Counted from the stretch's first letter, positions 1 through 7,069 are shown. The stretch: DNA of 7,443 nucleotides from an uncultured Bacteroidales bacterium (GCA_947179195.1 CAMXAS010000059.1:1-7443); one strand, 5' to 3'. Made by a program: numbers and translations. Notes: generated from the letters alone by a model not told the origin.

Positions 1-1
1 C

Positions 2-1477
2 GGCGTTTCGGTGGCGAAGGAAGTGGAACTGAAAGACACCGTGGAGAACATGGGCGCGCAGATGGTCAAGGAAGTGGCTTCCAAGACCAATGACATTGCG
101 GGCGACGGTACGACGACCGCCACGATTTTGGCCCAGGCGATTGTCCGCACGGGCTTGAAGAACGTGACCGCCGGCGCCAACCCGATGGATTTGAAACGCG
201 GTATCGACAAAGCCGTAGCCGAGGTGGTGAAACATCTGCAGAAGATGAGCCAGAAAGTAGGCGACAGCGTGGAGAAAATCCAGCAGGTGGCTACGATTTC
301 GGCCAATAACGACGCTTCCATCGGCAGCCTGATTGCCGAAGCGATGCAGAAAGTGAAGAAAGAAGGCGTCATCACGATTGAAGAAGCCAAAGGCACCGAG
401 ACGGAAGTCAAGGTAGTGGAAGGTATGCAGTTCGACCGCGGTTATATTTCGCCCTACTTCGTAACCGATACCGAAAAGATGGAAACGGTGTTCGACAACC
501 CGTTCATCCTGCTCTACGACAAGAAGATTTCGGTGATGAAAGACTTTTTGCCGGTATTGGAAAAGACGGTGCAGACGGGTCGTCCGCTCTTGATTATCGC
601 CGAAGACGTGGATGGCGAAGCGCTGGCTACGTTGGTGGTGAACCGTCTCCGCGGCTCTTTGAAAATCGCGGCCGTCAAAGCCCCGGGCTTCGGTGACCGC
701 CGCAAGGAAATGCTCGAAGACATCGCCATCCTGACGGGTGCGACCGTGATTTCCGAAGAAAAGGGCCTCAAACTGGAAGACGCCGACCTCAGCTTCTTGG
801 GTCAGGCCGAAAAGGTAACGGTTGACAAGGAAAACACGACGATTGTCAACGGCAAGGGCAAGAAAGACGACATCAAGGCCCGCGTTGCCCAAATCAAGGC
901 GCAGATTGAAAAGACGACCTCCGATTACGACCGTGAGAAACTGCAGGAACGTTTGGCCAAGCTGGCCGGCGGTGTGGCGGTTATCTATGTCGGCGCCGCT
1001 TCGGAAGTGGAAATGAAGGAAAAGAAAGACCGTTTCGACGATGCGTTGCACGCCACGCGCGCCGCGGTGGAAGAAGGTATCGTACCCGGTGGCGGTGTGG
1101 CTTACCTGCGCTGCCTCCCCGCTTTGGAAAAACTCAAAGTGGAGAACGACGATGAAAAAATCGGCGTTCAGATTATCCTCCGCGCGTTGGAAGAACCGCT
1201 CCGTCAGATTGTGGCGAACGCCGGTCTGGAAGGCTCCGTCATCGTGAACAAGGTGAAGGAAGGCAAAGACGACTTCGGCTTCAACGCCAGAACGGAACAA
1301 TACGAAAACATGTTCAAATCCGGCGTCATCGACCCGGCGAAAGTAACGCGCGTGGCGTTGGAAAACGCCGCCTCCATCGCCGGTATGTTGCTCACGACCG
1401 AATGCGTGTTGGCGGAAATCAAGGAAGAAAAACCAGCGCCCGCTATGCCGGCCGGCGGCATGGACGGTATGTACTAA
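2..1477 (+). CDS. groEL: 60 kDa chaperonin GroEL, 5'-truncated by the window edge
   Basis: GroEL forms the double-ring cytosolic chaperonin that, with its GroES lid, folds proteins in an ATP-driven cycle. The frame is open from base 2 and encodes 491 residues. It starts at GVSVAKE, which aligns with about residue 53 of E. coli GroEL, so roughly 52 N-terminal residues lie off the left edge. The GTG at base 11 is an internal valine (GVSVAKE), not a start. Visible landmarks are the ATP-binding loop GDGTTTAT, whose Asp (fragment residue 35) matches E. coli Asp87, the equatorial segment DDALHATRAAVEEG followed by PGGGVA, and a short C-terminal tail rich in Gly and Met (GGMDGMY). The implied full length of about 543 residues fits the family. 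groES is expected just upstream but is not visible. The gene converges on hutH, and a strong terminator follows. Identity is secure; only the 5' end is missing. Confidence 0.98.
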   Translation, partial: GVSVAKEVELKDTVENMGAQMVKEVASKTNDIAGDGTTTATILAQAIVRTGLKNVTAGANPMDLKRGIDKAVAEVVKHLQKMSQKVGDSVEKIQQVATISANNDASIGSLIAEAMQKVKKEGVITIEEAKGTETEVKVVEGMQFDRGYISPYFVTDTEKMETVFDNPFILLYDKKISVMKDFLPVLEKTVQTGRPLLIIAEDVDGEALATLVVNRLRGSLKIAAVKAPGFGDRRKEMLEDIAILTGATVISEEKGLKLEDADLSFLGQAEKVTVDKENTTIVNGKGKKDDIKARVAQIKAQIEKTTSDYDREKLQERLAKLAGGVAVIYVGAASEVEMKEKKDRFDDALHATRAAVEEGIVPGGGVAYLRCLPALEKLKVENDDEKIGVQIILRALEEPLRQIVANAGLEGSVIVNKVKEGKDDFGFNARTEQYENMFKSGVIDPAKVTRVALENAASIAGMLLTTECVLAEIKEEKPAPAMPAGGMDGMY

Positions 1478-1495
1478 GCCGATTCTTCCGATAAC

Positions 1496-1533
1496 AAAAA
1501 AGTCCGTTCCCTTCCGGGGACGGACTTTTTTTT
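1496..1533. terminator. Bidirectional rho-independent terminator between groEL and hutH
   Basis: The arm 1502-1511 (GTCCGTTCCC) pairs with 1516-1525 (GGGGACGGAC) around the four-base loop TTCC, with one T-G wobble. The A-run 1496-1501 pairs with the T-run that begins at 1526, extending the stem. On the + strand the stem is followed by eight Ts and lies 19 bases after the groEL stop. On the - strand the A-run becomes six Us, so the same hairpin can end the hutH transcript about 42 bases after its stop. The convergent gene layout fits a shared terminator. Function in both directions is inferred from symmetry. Confidence 0.92.
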
Positions 1534-1575
1534 ATGGCCTGCCGCCGGCCGTGACGCCCGACGGCACTGCCTTTA

Positions 1576-3069
1576 TTACAGACCGAAGTCCTGCAAGAAC
1601 ATCACCGAACGTTCGATGAGCGGATACATGACGCAGTCGTTATCGACGAACGGCACTTCGCGACGGTAGGCCGCCAGCACCTGTTCCAATACGGGCGAGG
1701 TCTTGGCCGGACGGCGGAATTCGAAGGCCTGCGCCGCATTGAACAACTCGATGGCCAAGACGCGTTCCACATTGTCCATGACGCGGAACGCCTTGGTGGC
1801 CGCATTGGAACCCATGCTGACATGGTCTTCCTGACCCTGCGAGGATTCGATGGAATCGACGCTGGCCGGCGTGCAGAGTTGCTTGCTTTGGCTAACGATG
1901 GAGGCCGCGGCGTACTGCGGAATCATGAAACCGCTGTTGAGGCCGGGGTTCTTGACCAGGAAGTTGGGCAACCCGCGTTTGCCGCCGATGAGCTGATAGG
2001 TTCTGCGTTCCGAGATATTGCCGAGTTCAGCCACGGCGATGGCCAGGAAGTCTTGCGTCAAGGCCAACGGCTGACCGTGGAAGTTACCGGCCGATACCAC
2101 CAGGTCTTCGTCGGGGAATACGGTCGGGTTGTCGGTCACGGCGTTGATTTCTTCGGAGAGGATGCGGCCCACGTATTCAATCGTGTCTTTGGACGCGCCG
2201 TGTACCTGCGGGATGCAGCGGAACGAATACGGGTCCTGAACGTGCTCTTTCTTGCGCTTGATCATCTCGCTGCCTTCCAGCAGTTCGCGGAAACGCGCCG
2301 CCGTGTCGATCTGGCCCTTGTGGTTGCGCACTTCGTGTACCGACGGCAGGAAGGGTTCGATACGGCCGTCGAAAGCTTCCAGCGAAATGGCGCCGATCAG
2401 GTCGGCCAAGGCGGAGAGCCGTTTGGCTTTCAAGAAATTGTGTACGCTGAACGCGCTCATGAACTGCGTGCCGTTGAGCAAGGCCAAGCCTTCCTTGGAC
2501 TGGAGTTCAATCGGCTGCCATTTGAAATGTTCCAGAATGACGGACGCCTGATGCTTGGCCCCGTTGAACCATACTTCGCCCAAGCCGATAAGCGGCAGGC
2601 AGAGGTGCGCGAGCGGCGCAAGGTCGCCGGAGGCACCGAGCGAACCCTGCTGATAGACGACGGGATAAACGCCCTCGTTGAAGAAGTCGGCCAGACGCTG
2701 AATCGTAACGACCTGCACGCCGGAGTGACCGTAGGAGAGCGATTTGATTTTCATGAGCAGCATGAGTTTGACCACTTCGAGCGGCACCAAGTCGCCCGTA
2801 CCGCAGGCATGCGACATCATGAGGTTTTTCTGCAACTGCGACAGCTGTTCCTTGGAGATGGAGTGGTTGCAAAGCGAACCGAAACCCGTCGTGACCCCGT
2901 AAATCGGTTCGGTCTGGTTTTCCATCTTCTTGTCAAGATAGTCGCGGCATTTCTGAACCCGCGCGATGACCTCGTCGGACAACTTAATCGCATAGTCGTT
3001 CTTGAGGATTTCATCCACCTGGTCGAACGTCAGGTCGGCCAACGTGATTTCAAATACTTTCTTATCCAT
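1576..3069 (-). CDS. hutH: Histidine ammonia-lyase (histidase)
   Basis: This 497-residue cytosolic enzyme deaminates L-histidine to trans-urocanate and ammonia, the first step of histidine breakdown. The Ala-Ser-Gly at 146-148, in GSLGASGDLAPLAH, is the triad that cyclises into the MIO electrophile. Other family landmarks are Tyr57 in YGVTTGFG, NGTQ at 199-202, Tyr281 and Arg284 in DPYSFRC, GNFHGQP at 328-334, and Glu414 in QEDHVSM. The substrate-selectivity pair is Ser86-His87 (MMSHACG), the SH typical of histidases rather than the FL of phenylalanine or HL of tyrosine ammonia-lyases. Length is normal for the family. The ATG lies two bases after the hisS stop, so it should be co-transcribed and probably translationally coupled; no clear Shine-Dalgarno sequence is close to it. 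It is the last gene of the operon. hutU, hutI and the other hut genes are absent from the window, so the fate of urocanate cannot be read here. Confidence 0.96.
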   Translation of the reverse strand: MDKKVFEITLADLTFDQVDEILKNDYAIKLSDEVIARVQKCRDYLDKKMENQTEPIYGVTTGFGSLCNHSISKEQLSQLQKNLMMSHACGTGDLVPLEVVKLMLLMKIKSLSYGHSGVQVVTIQRLADFFNEGVYPVVYQQGSLGASGDLAPLAHLCLPLIGLGEVWFNGAKHQASVILEHFKWQPIELQSKEGLALLNGTQFMSAFSVHNFLKAKRLSALADLIGAISLEAFDGRIEPFLPSVHEVRNHKGQIDTAARFRELLEGSEMIKRKKEHVQDPYSFRCIPQVHGASKDTIEYVGRILSEEINAVTDNPTVFPDEDLVVSAGNFHGQPLALTQDFLAIAVAELGNISERRTYQLIGGKRGLPNFLVKNPGLNSGFMIPQYAAASIVSQSKQLCTPASVDSIESSQGQEDHVSMGSNAATKAFRVMDNVERVLAIELFNAAQAFEFRRPAKTSPVLEQVLAAYRREVPFVDNDCVMYPLIERSVMFLQDFGL

Positions 3070-3071
3070 AT

Positions 3072-4442
3072 CTAGATTGTTTTTATTAGCTCTTCCAAAT
3101 CCATGTCGCGTTGCTCGCCGCTCCGCATATCCTTGACCGAAAAACGCCCGCTCTCGCGTTCGCGCTCCCCGACCATGACCACATACGGAATCCGCAACTT
3201 ATCGGCATACGTAAACTGCTTCTGCAGCTTGGCCGGTTCGGGATAACGGTCGCACGCGATGCCGGCTTTCCGCAAGGCCCGCATCGCCGCCTGCACCTGA
3301 CCGGCTTCCTCCGGCCCGAAATGCACGAACAGCACCGCCTGCCCCGACTGCAAATCATCCGGGAAGCGTTCCAACGTCTCCAACACATCGTATATACGGT
3401 CGGCGCCGAACGAAATGCCTACGCCCGACAAGCCTTTCATACCGAAAATACCGGTCAGGTCGTCGTAGCGGCCGCCGCCGGAGATACTGCCCATCTCCAC
3501 GCCCTGCGCCTTGACCTCGAAAATGGCGCCCGTGTAGTAGTTCAGGCCGCGCGCCAGGCTCAAATCCCATTCGTAATCCAAGCCCTCCACGCTCTGCGCG
3601 ATATAGCCGAACAGTTCTTCCAACTCGGCCACGCCCTGCAAGCCGACGGGTTCTTCGGCGAACAGTTTTTTCATAAACGCCATCTTCTCGGAAAACGTGC
3701 CCGACAGCGTCAACACGGGGCTCAACTTCCGCCAAGCCTCGCCCGAGATGCCCTTCTCGGCCATCTCGGCCTCCACGGCCGCCAAACCGATTTTATCCAG
3801 TTTATCCATGGCCACCGTGATGTCCGTCAGTTTGTCGGCACAGCCGATACAGGCGGCCAGACCGGCCAAAATCTTGCGGTTGTTGATTTTGAGCAACACC
3901 GGAATCCGCAGCGCGGCGAAGACCTCCGCCACCATCTGCGCCAACTCGGCTTCCTGCCACAAGGAGGTGGAGCCCACCACGTCGGCGTCGCATTGGTAAA
4001 ACTCGCGGTAGCGGCCGCGCTGCGGACGGTCGGCGCGCCAAACCGGTTGCATCTGATAGCGTTTGAACGGCAACGTCAAATCGTTGCGGTGCTGCACGAC
4101 ATAGCGCGCGAACGGCACGGTCAGGTCGTAACGCAAGCCCTTTTCGCTGATGCGGTTGCCCAACTTGACGGTCCGTTCGGCCGCAGGCACCCCGTCCCAA
4201 GGCGTTCCGGCCGCTTTGGTCCAAAAATCCCCGGAATTGAGAATCTTGAACAGCAGTTTGTCCCCTTCCTCGCCGTACTTGCCCAACAGCGTATCCAAGC
4301 CTTCCATGGCCGGCGTCTCTATGGGCAGATAGGCGTGCAACGCGAATACCTTCCGTATCGTGTCGAAAATGTACTGCCGCCGCCGCATCTGCAAAGGCGA
4401 AAAATCGCGCGTTCCCTTGGGAATGGAAGTGGTCTGTGCCAT
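3072..4442 (-). CDS. hisS: Histidyl-tRNA synthetase, eukaryote-like class II type
   Basis: This 456-residue cytosolic enzyme activates histidine with ATP and charges tRNA-His. It starts with the family opening PKGTRDFSPLQ (8-18). Class II motif 2 is seen as RYDLTVPFARYV (104-115) and RGRYREFYQCDAD (142-154). The histidine-binding loop ARGLNYYTG is at 298-306, GGGRYDDL at 322-329, and motif 3, GVGISFGADRI, at 340-350. Residues from about 367 form the alpha/beta anticodon-binding domain. The wording of motif 2 (LRYDLTVPFAR, GRYREFYQCD) resembles eukaryotic HisRS more than the E. coli type (LRPEGTA), a known feature of some bacterial lineages including Bacteroidota. A stretch at about 71-98 separates the NSGD turn from motif 2. 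The ATG is 20 bases after the rnhB stop, with no clear Shine-Dalgarno sequence; the gene runs almost directly into hutH. Function is secure. Confidence 0.97.
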   Translation of the reverse strand: MAQTTSIPKGTRDFSPLQMRRRQYIFDTIRKVFALHAYLPIETPAMEGLDTLLGKYGEEGDKLLFKILNSGDFWTKAAGTPWDGVPAAERTVKLGNRISEKGLRYDLTVPFARYVVQHRNDLTLPFKRYQMQPVWRADRPQRGRYREFYQCDADVVGSTSLWQEAELAQMVAEVFAALRIPVLLKINNRKILAGLAACIGCADKLTDITVAMDKLDKIGLAAVEAEMAEKGISGEAWRKLSPVLTLSGTFSEKMAFMKKLFAEEPVGLQGVAELEELFGYIAQSVEGLDYEWDLSLARGLNYYTGAIFEVKAQGVEMGSISGGGRYDDLTGIFGMKGLSGVGISFGADRIYDVLETLERFPDDLQSGQAVLFVHFGPEEAGQVQAAMRALRKAGIACDRYPEPAKLQKQFTYADKLRIPYVVMVGERERESGRFSVKDMRSGEQRDMDLEELIKTI

Positions 4443-4462
4443 ATCAATACAATTGTGTCAAA

Positions 4463-5056
4463 TCAAAATAACGTTAAATCCGGTTGCAACTTGAACGACT
4501 GACGGTGATAGACCGTGGGGCCGTATTGCCGCAACGCCTCGTAGTGCGCCGCCGTGGGATAGGCTTTGTTTTTGTCCCAGCCGTATTGCGGGCATTTGCG
4601 GTGCATATATCCGATGAACTCGTCCCGGTAGGTCTTGGCCAAGACCGAAGCCGCCGCGATGGACTGATACAGGCCGTCGCCCTTGACGATGCAATGGTGC
4701 GGCACCTGGCCGTAAGGCTTGAAGCGGTTGCCGTCCACGATGATGTGCTGCGGACGGACCGACAGTTTATCCAAGGCCTTGTGCATCGCGTGGATGGAAG
4801 CGTGCAGGATGTTCATGCGGTCGATGCCTTGCGCCGACACGGCGGCGACCCCGTAGGCCACGGCGTCGCGTTCGATGTCTTGCCGCAGGGCGTCGCGCTG
4901 GCGCGCCGTCAGCTTCTTGGAGTCGTTGAGCAGGGGATGCGCGTAGTCCGGCGGCAGGATGACCGCGGCCGCATAGACCGGCCCCGCCAGACAACCGCGT
5001 CCGGCTTCGTCGCAACCGGCCTCCACCGCGCCGGGGTCGTAAGCCGCGCGCAACAT
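4463..5056 (-). CDS. rnhB: Ribonuclease HII
   Basis: This 197-residue enzyme cuts the RNA strand of RNA-DNA hybrids. It also nicks at single ribonucleotides misinserted in DNA, starting ribonucleotide excision repair. The signature DEAGRG lies at 16-21, giving metal-binding Asp16 and Glu17. The other acidic residues are Asp108 in IVDGNRF and Asp127 in KGDGLYQSIAAASVLAK, completing the two-metal DEDD site. LNDSKKL (43-49) and MNILHAS (81-87) are further family motifs. Length matches compact RNase HII proteins such as the E. coli one (198 residues). The start ATG follows the purQ stop after a single base (TAAGATG), so re-initiation by the ribosome finishing purQ is likely. hisS follows after 20 bases. 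No functional link with the amino-acid enzymes around it is evident; it looks like a housekeeping gene carried in the same transcript. Confidence 0.97.
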   Translation of the reverse strand: MLRAAYDPGAVEAGCDEAGRGCLAGPVYAAAVILPPDYAHPLLNDSKKLTARQRDALRQDIERDAVAYGVAAVSAQGIDRMNILHASIHAMHKALDKLSVRPQHIIVDGNRFKPYGQVPHHCIVKGDGLYQSIAAASVLAKTYRDEFIGYMHRKCPQYGWDKNKAYPTAAHYEALRQYGPTVYHRQSFKLQPDLTLF

Positions 5057-5057
5057 C

Positions 5058-5756
5058 TTACTTGCCGGCTATCAGCGATTCGAACAGGATGCGGCCGTCG
5101 GTATTGCCCAAATCGGCATCGGCGCAACGTTCGGGGTGCGGCATCATGCCGAACACATTCCGCTTGGCGTTGCAAATCCCCGCGATGTTCTCCACCGAAC
5201 CGTTCGGGTTGAAGGCCGCCGTTTCCTCGCCCTCCGGGCCGCAATAGCGGAACAGCACGCGGTCGTCGCGGTTGAGTTGCTTCAGCGTCTCGGCATCGGC
5301 ATAGTAACGGCCCTCGCCGTGGGCGATCGGCACCTTCAGCACCTGCCCTTTCGTGCAGTGCGCCGTAAAGGCGGCCTTGGCGGTCTGCACTTTCAGGTGG
5401 ACGTTCTTGCAGATGAACTTGCGCGTATCGTTGTGCAACAACGCGCCCGGCAACAGCCCCGACTCGCAGAGAATCTGGAAACCGTTGCAGATGCCGATGA
5501 CGTAACCGCCCTTGTCGGCGAAATTCATCACTTCGTTCATGATGGGCGAAAAACGCGCCAACGCGCCGGAACGCAGGTAGTCGCCATAGGAGAAACCGCC
5601 CGGCAACACGATGGCGTCGCACTTTTTCGGCAGACGCGTGTCCTTATGCCACAACACCTCCACTTTTTGGTTCAGCAGATGTTCCAGCATATACTGCATA
5701 TCGTGGTCGCAGTTCGAGCCTGGAAAAACGACGAGACCGAAGGTCATTTGATTCAT
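5058..5756 (-). CDS. purQ: Phosphoribosylformylglycinamidine synthase, glutaminase subunit PurQ
   Basis: PurQ hydrolyses glutamine and passes ammonia to PurL, which makes FGAM in step four of purine synthesis. It is a class I glutamine amidotransferase. Counted from the ATG at 5756, the protein has 232 residues. Landmarks are VVFPGSNCDHD near the N-terminus, PGGFSYGDYLRSGA, the nucleophile Cys90 in GICNGFQ, and His207 and Glu209 in MMPHPERC, completing the triad. The frame stays open to a TTG at 5783, but that adds residues the family lacks. The ATG at 5747 (MTFGLVVFPGSN) gives 229 residues and fits PurQ homologues slightly better, so the true start is 5756 or 5747. The gene sits 33 bases after the arginine deiminase stop and one base before rnhB. 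purS and small purL are not in the window, so its partner must be encoded elsewhere. Confidence 0.95.
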   Translation of the reverse strand: MNQMTFGLVVFPGSNCDHDMQYMLEHLLNQKVEVLWHKDTRLPKKCDAIVLPGGFSYGDYLRSGALARFSPIMNEVMNFADKGGYVIGICNGFQILCESGLLPGALLHNDTRKFICKNVHLKVQTAKAAFTAHCTKGQVLKVPIAHGEGRYYADAETLKQLNRDDRVLFRYCGPEGEETAAFNPNGSVENIAGICNAKRNVFGMMPHPERCADADLGNTDGRILFESLIAGK

Positions 5757-5789
5757 GGATATAACGGATTTTATAATTTTCAAATAGGG

Positions 5790-7007
5790 TTACAGGGATT
5801 CGCGGTCTATCGGCATCGTCATGCAACGGCAACCGCCGCCGCCCCGCACGAGCTCCGCGCTCTCAATCGTATAAACCGCCGGATGCGCCTCGTCGTCCAC
5901 GTCGAACGACTGGCGGCCGTCGAGACATTCCCGCACGGGCTTGACGGCGAAACCGGCCGCGTCCAAAGCCTCTATCGTGCGGCGGTTGCGGCCATAGCCC
6001 ATGATATGCCCCGGCGCCACGGCGAAGAAATTGGCCCCGCTGTGCCACTGGTCGCGCTCCTGGTAGAGCGTATCGCCACCGCCGCAGAACACCGGCGTAT
6101 AAGCGCGCCCCAAACGTTCCAAACCGGCGAGCAGGTGGTCAACGGGCTCTTCCCGCACCTCGCCGTGGCGCACGGTGAGCAGGCGGGTCTTGAGACGGCC
6201 TTCCAGCAGCGGCTTGTAAACCATGCAATGGCGGCGCCCCAGCAGCGTGAAGACCATATCCAGATGGATGAACGACTCCGGCTCGTGCGGCAGTTCCTGC
6301 GTCAGCACGTGGAATTCCTCCGACACGGCCGAACGCATACGGATGAACTGACGGACGCCCTCGGCATTGGAGCGCGCGCCCTGGCCGATAAGGAACACAT
6401 CCTTATCGGCCACGAGGAAGTCGCCTCCCTCCAAAGCGGCGCCTTGGCTCTCAGGCCAGGGATCGACCCACTGCGTATGCTTGGCGAACAAAGGATGATA
6501 ACGGTAAATGAGGCCGGTGAGCGCCGCTTCGGGCGCGCGCACCGCCGTGGACATATGCGTGGGCATACTGCGGTCGTTGAACCGCACGCCGATGTCGCGC
6601 GTGAAGTAAAGGTTGTAGAGCGGACGCCACCGTCTCTGCGGGTTGGCGATGTCCGCGTCGCCCTCGATGAGATAACGGCTCAGTTGCGCCGCCGAAAGCC
6701 CCTGCATATAGGCTTTTTCAGCCTCCGGCAAGGTTGCGCAGACCGGCAGCGCCATGCACGCGCGGCGGGCTTCCGCTTCGCCCAGCGTCTCCGCCAGCAA
6801 ATCGTCGAAACAATAGGTGGTCGTTACCCGCGAAAGGAAGGATTCCAGTTGCGTATATTCCTGACGGGCCACCTCGCTGCCCAGCAAATCGCTGTACAGG
6901 GCTTCGTGTATCGTGGCCGGCGTCATCCGCTCGATTTCCACGCCGGGACGGTGCAACACCACGCCCCGCAAGCGGCCGACTTCCGAATTCAATATCATTT
7001 CAGGCAT
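5790..7007 (-). CDS. arcA: Arginine deiminase
   Basis: This 405-residue enzyme of the guanidino-group-modifying superfamily hydrolyses L-arginine to citrulline and ammonia. The N-terminus NSEVGRLRGVVLHRPG (7-22) is characteristic. Active-site motifs follow in order: NLYFTRD (132-138) with Asp138, Arg157, LEGGD with Glu193, Arg212 in GARSN, the HLD triplet with His248 and Asp250, and the nucleophile Cys395 in GCRCMTMP near the C-terminus. Their spacing matches Pseudomonas ADI (Asp166, Arg185, Glu224, Arg243, His278/Asp280, Cys406). The usual FDD near residue 38 reads YSD here (ALYSDLL). The start ATG at 7007 is preceded by AAAGGA eight bases upstream, the best Shine-Dalgarno-like site in the window; ATG 6998 (Met4) is a less likely alternative. 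It is the first gene of the apparent operon. No ornithine carbamoyltransferase, carbamate kinase or arginine antiporter lies nearby, so this is not a classical arc operon. Confidence 0.92.
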   Translation of the reverse strand: MPEMILNSEVGRLRGVVLHRPGVEIERMTPATIHEALYSDLLGSEVARQEYTQLESFLSRVTTTYCFDDLLAETLGEAEARRACMALPVCATLPEAEKAYMQGLSAAQLSRYLIEGDADIANPQRRWRPLYNLYFTRDIGVRFNDRSMPTHMSTAVRAPEAALTGLIYRYHPLFAKHTQWVDPWPESQGAALEGGDFLVADKDVFLIGQGARSNAEGVRQFIRMRSAVSEEFHVLTQELPHEPESFIHLDMVFTLLGRRHCMVYKPLLEGRLKTRLLTVRHGEVREEPVDHLLAGLERLGRAYTPVFCGGGDTLYQERDQWHSGANFFAVAPGHIMGYGRNRRTIEALDAAGFAVKPVRECLDGRQSFDVDDEAHPAVYTIESAELVRGGGGCRCMTMPIDRESL

Positions 7008-7032
7008 ATTCCTGTCCTTTCTTTAATATCCC

Positions 7033-7040
7033 CAAAGATA
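7033..7040 (-). promoter_or_regulatory. Putative Bacteroidota -7 promoter box for the arcA-purQ-rnhB-hisS-hutH operon
   Basis: On the - strand this reads TATCTTTG, a full match to the Bacteroidota -7 consensus TAnnTTTG. It ends 25 bases before the arginine deiminase ATG, leaving room for a short leader with AAAGGA. A T-rich stretch (TGTTTT, 7060-7065) lies 19 bases upstream, where the -33 element should be, but no clean TTG is present. That stretch is also the 3' strand of rnpB helix P1. The identical octamer precedes rnpB. Assignment rests on motif and position only. Confidence 0.65.
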
Positions 7041-7050
7041 GCAATTATTT

Positions 7051-7069
7051 AAGAAAAGAAAAACAGCCC
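7051..7069 (-). terminator. U-rich 3' end of rnpB, probable transcription end
   Basis: On the - strand the RNase P RNA finishes with GGGCTGTTTTTCTTTTCTT. The GGGCTGTTTTTCTT part pairs with the RNA's own 5' end (helix P1), and further Ts follow. There is no separate local hairpin after the gene, so termination may rely on this U-rich tract together with P1 or the neighbouring P19 hairpin, or the end may be made by processing. The exact 3' end is not defined by sequence alone. Confidence 0.45.

Noticed and set aside
11..13. GTG at base 11 as the start of groEL
   Set aside because: The in-frame codons before it encode Gly-Val-Ser of the conserved GVSVA motif, so the gene begins off the left edge.
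1536..1571. Small GC inverted repeats (GGCC...GGCC and GCCGT...ACGGC) between the terminator and hutH
   Set aside because: Stems of only four to five pairs in GC-rich DNA are expected by chance and have no clear role.
1822..3075. 417-codon open frame on the + strand antisense to hutH
   Set aside because: It is opposite a certain hutH, with no recognisable domain and a biased composition from codon structure.
4443..4500. Possible internal promoter before hisS (TATTTTGA and TTG on the - strand)
   Set aside because: The octamer fits TAnnTTTG only imperfectly and the spacing to the TTG is short, so it was not listed.
3111..4502. 463-codon open frame on the + strand antisense to hisS
   Set aside because: A shadow of hisS: no known motif, antisense-like composition, and it covers the full length of a certain gene.
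4484..5212. 242-codon open frame on the + strand antisense to rnhB and part of purQ
   Set aside because: A shadow frame crossing two certain genes, with no family resemblance.
5757..5783. TTG start for purQ at 5783
   Set aside because: It adds nine residues absent from PurQ homologues; ATG codons at 5756 and 5747 fit the family start.
5136..7052. 638-codon open frame on the + strand antisense to purQ and the arginine deiminase gene
   Set aside because: It lies opposite two genes with complete catalytic motifs, shows no recognisable domain and is rich in Arg, His and Gln as expected for antisense frames of GC-rich genes.
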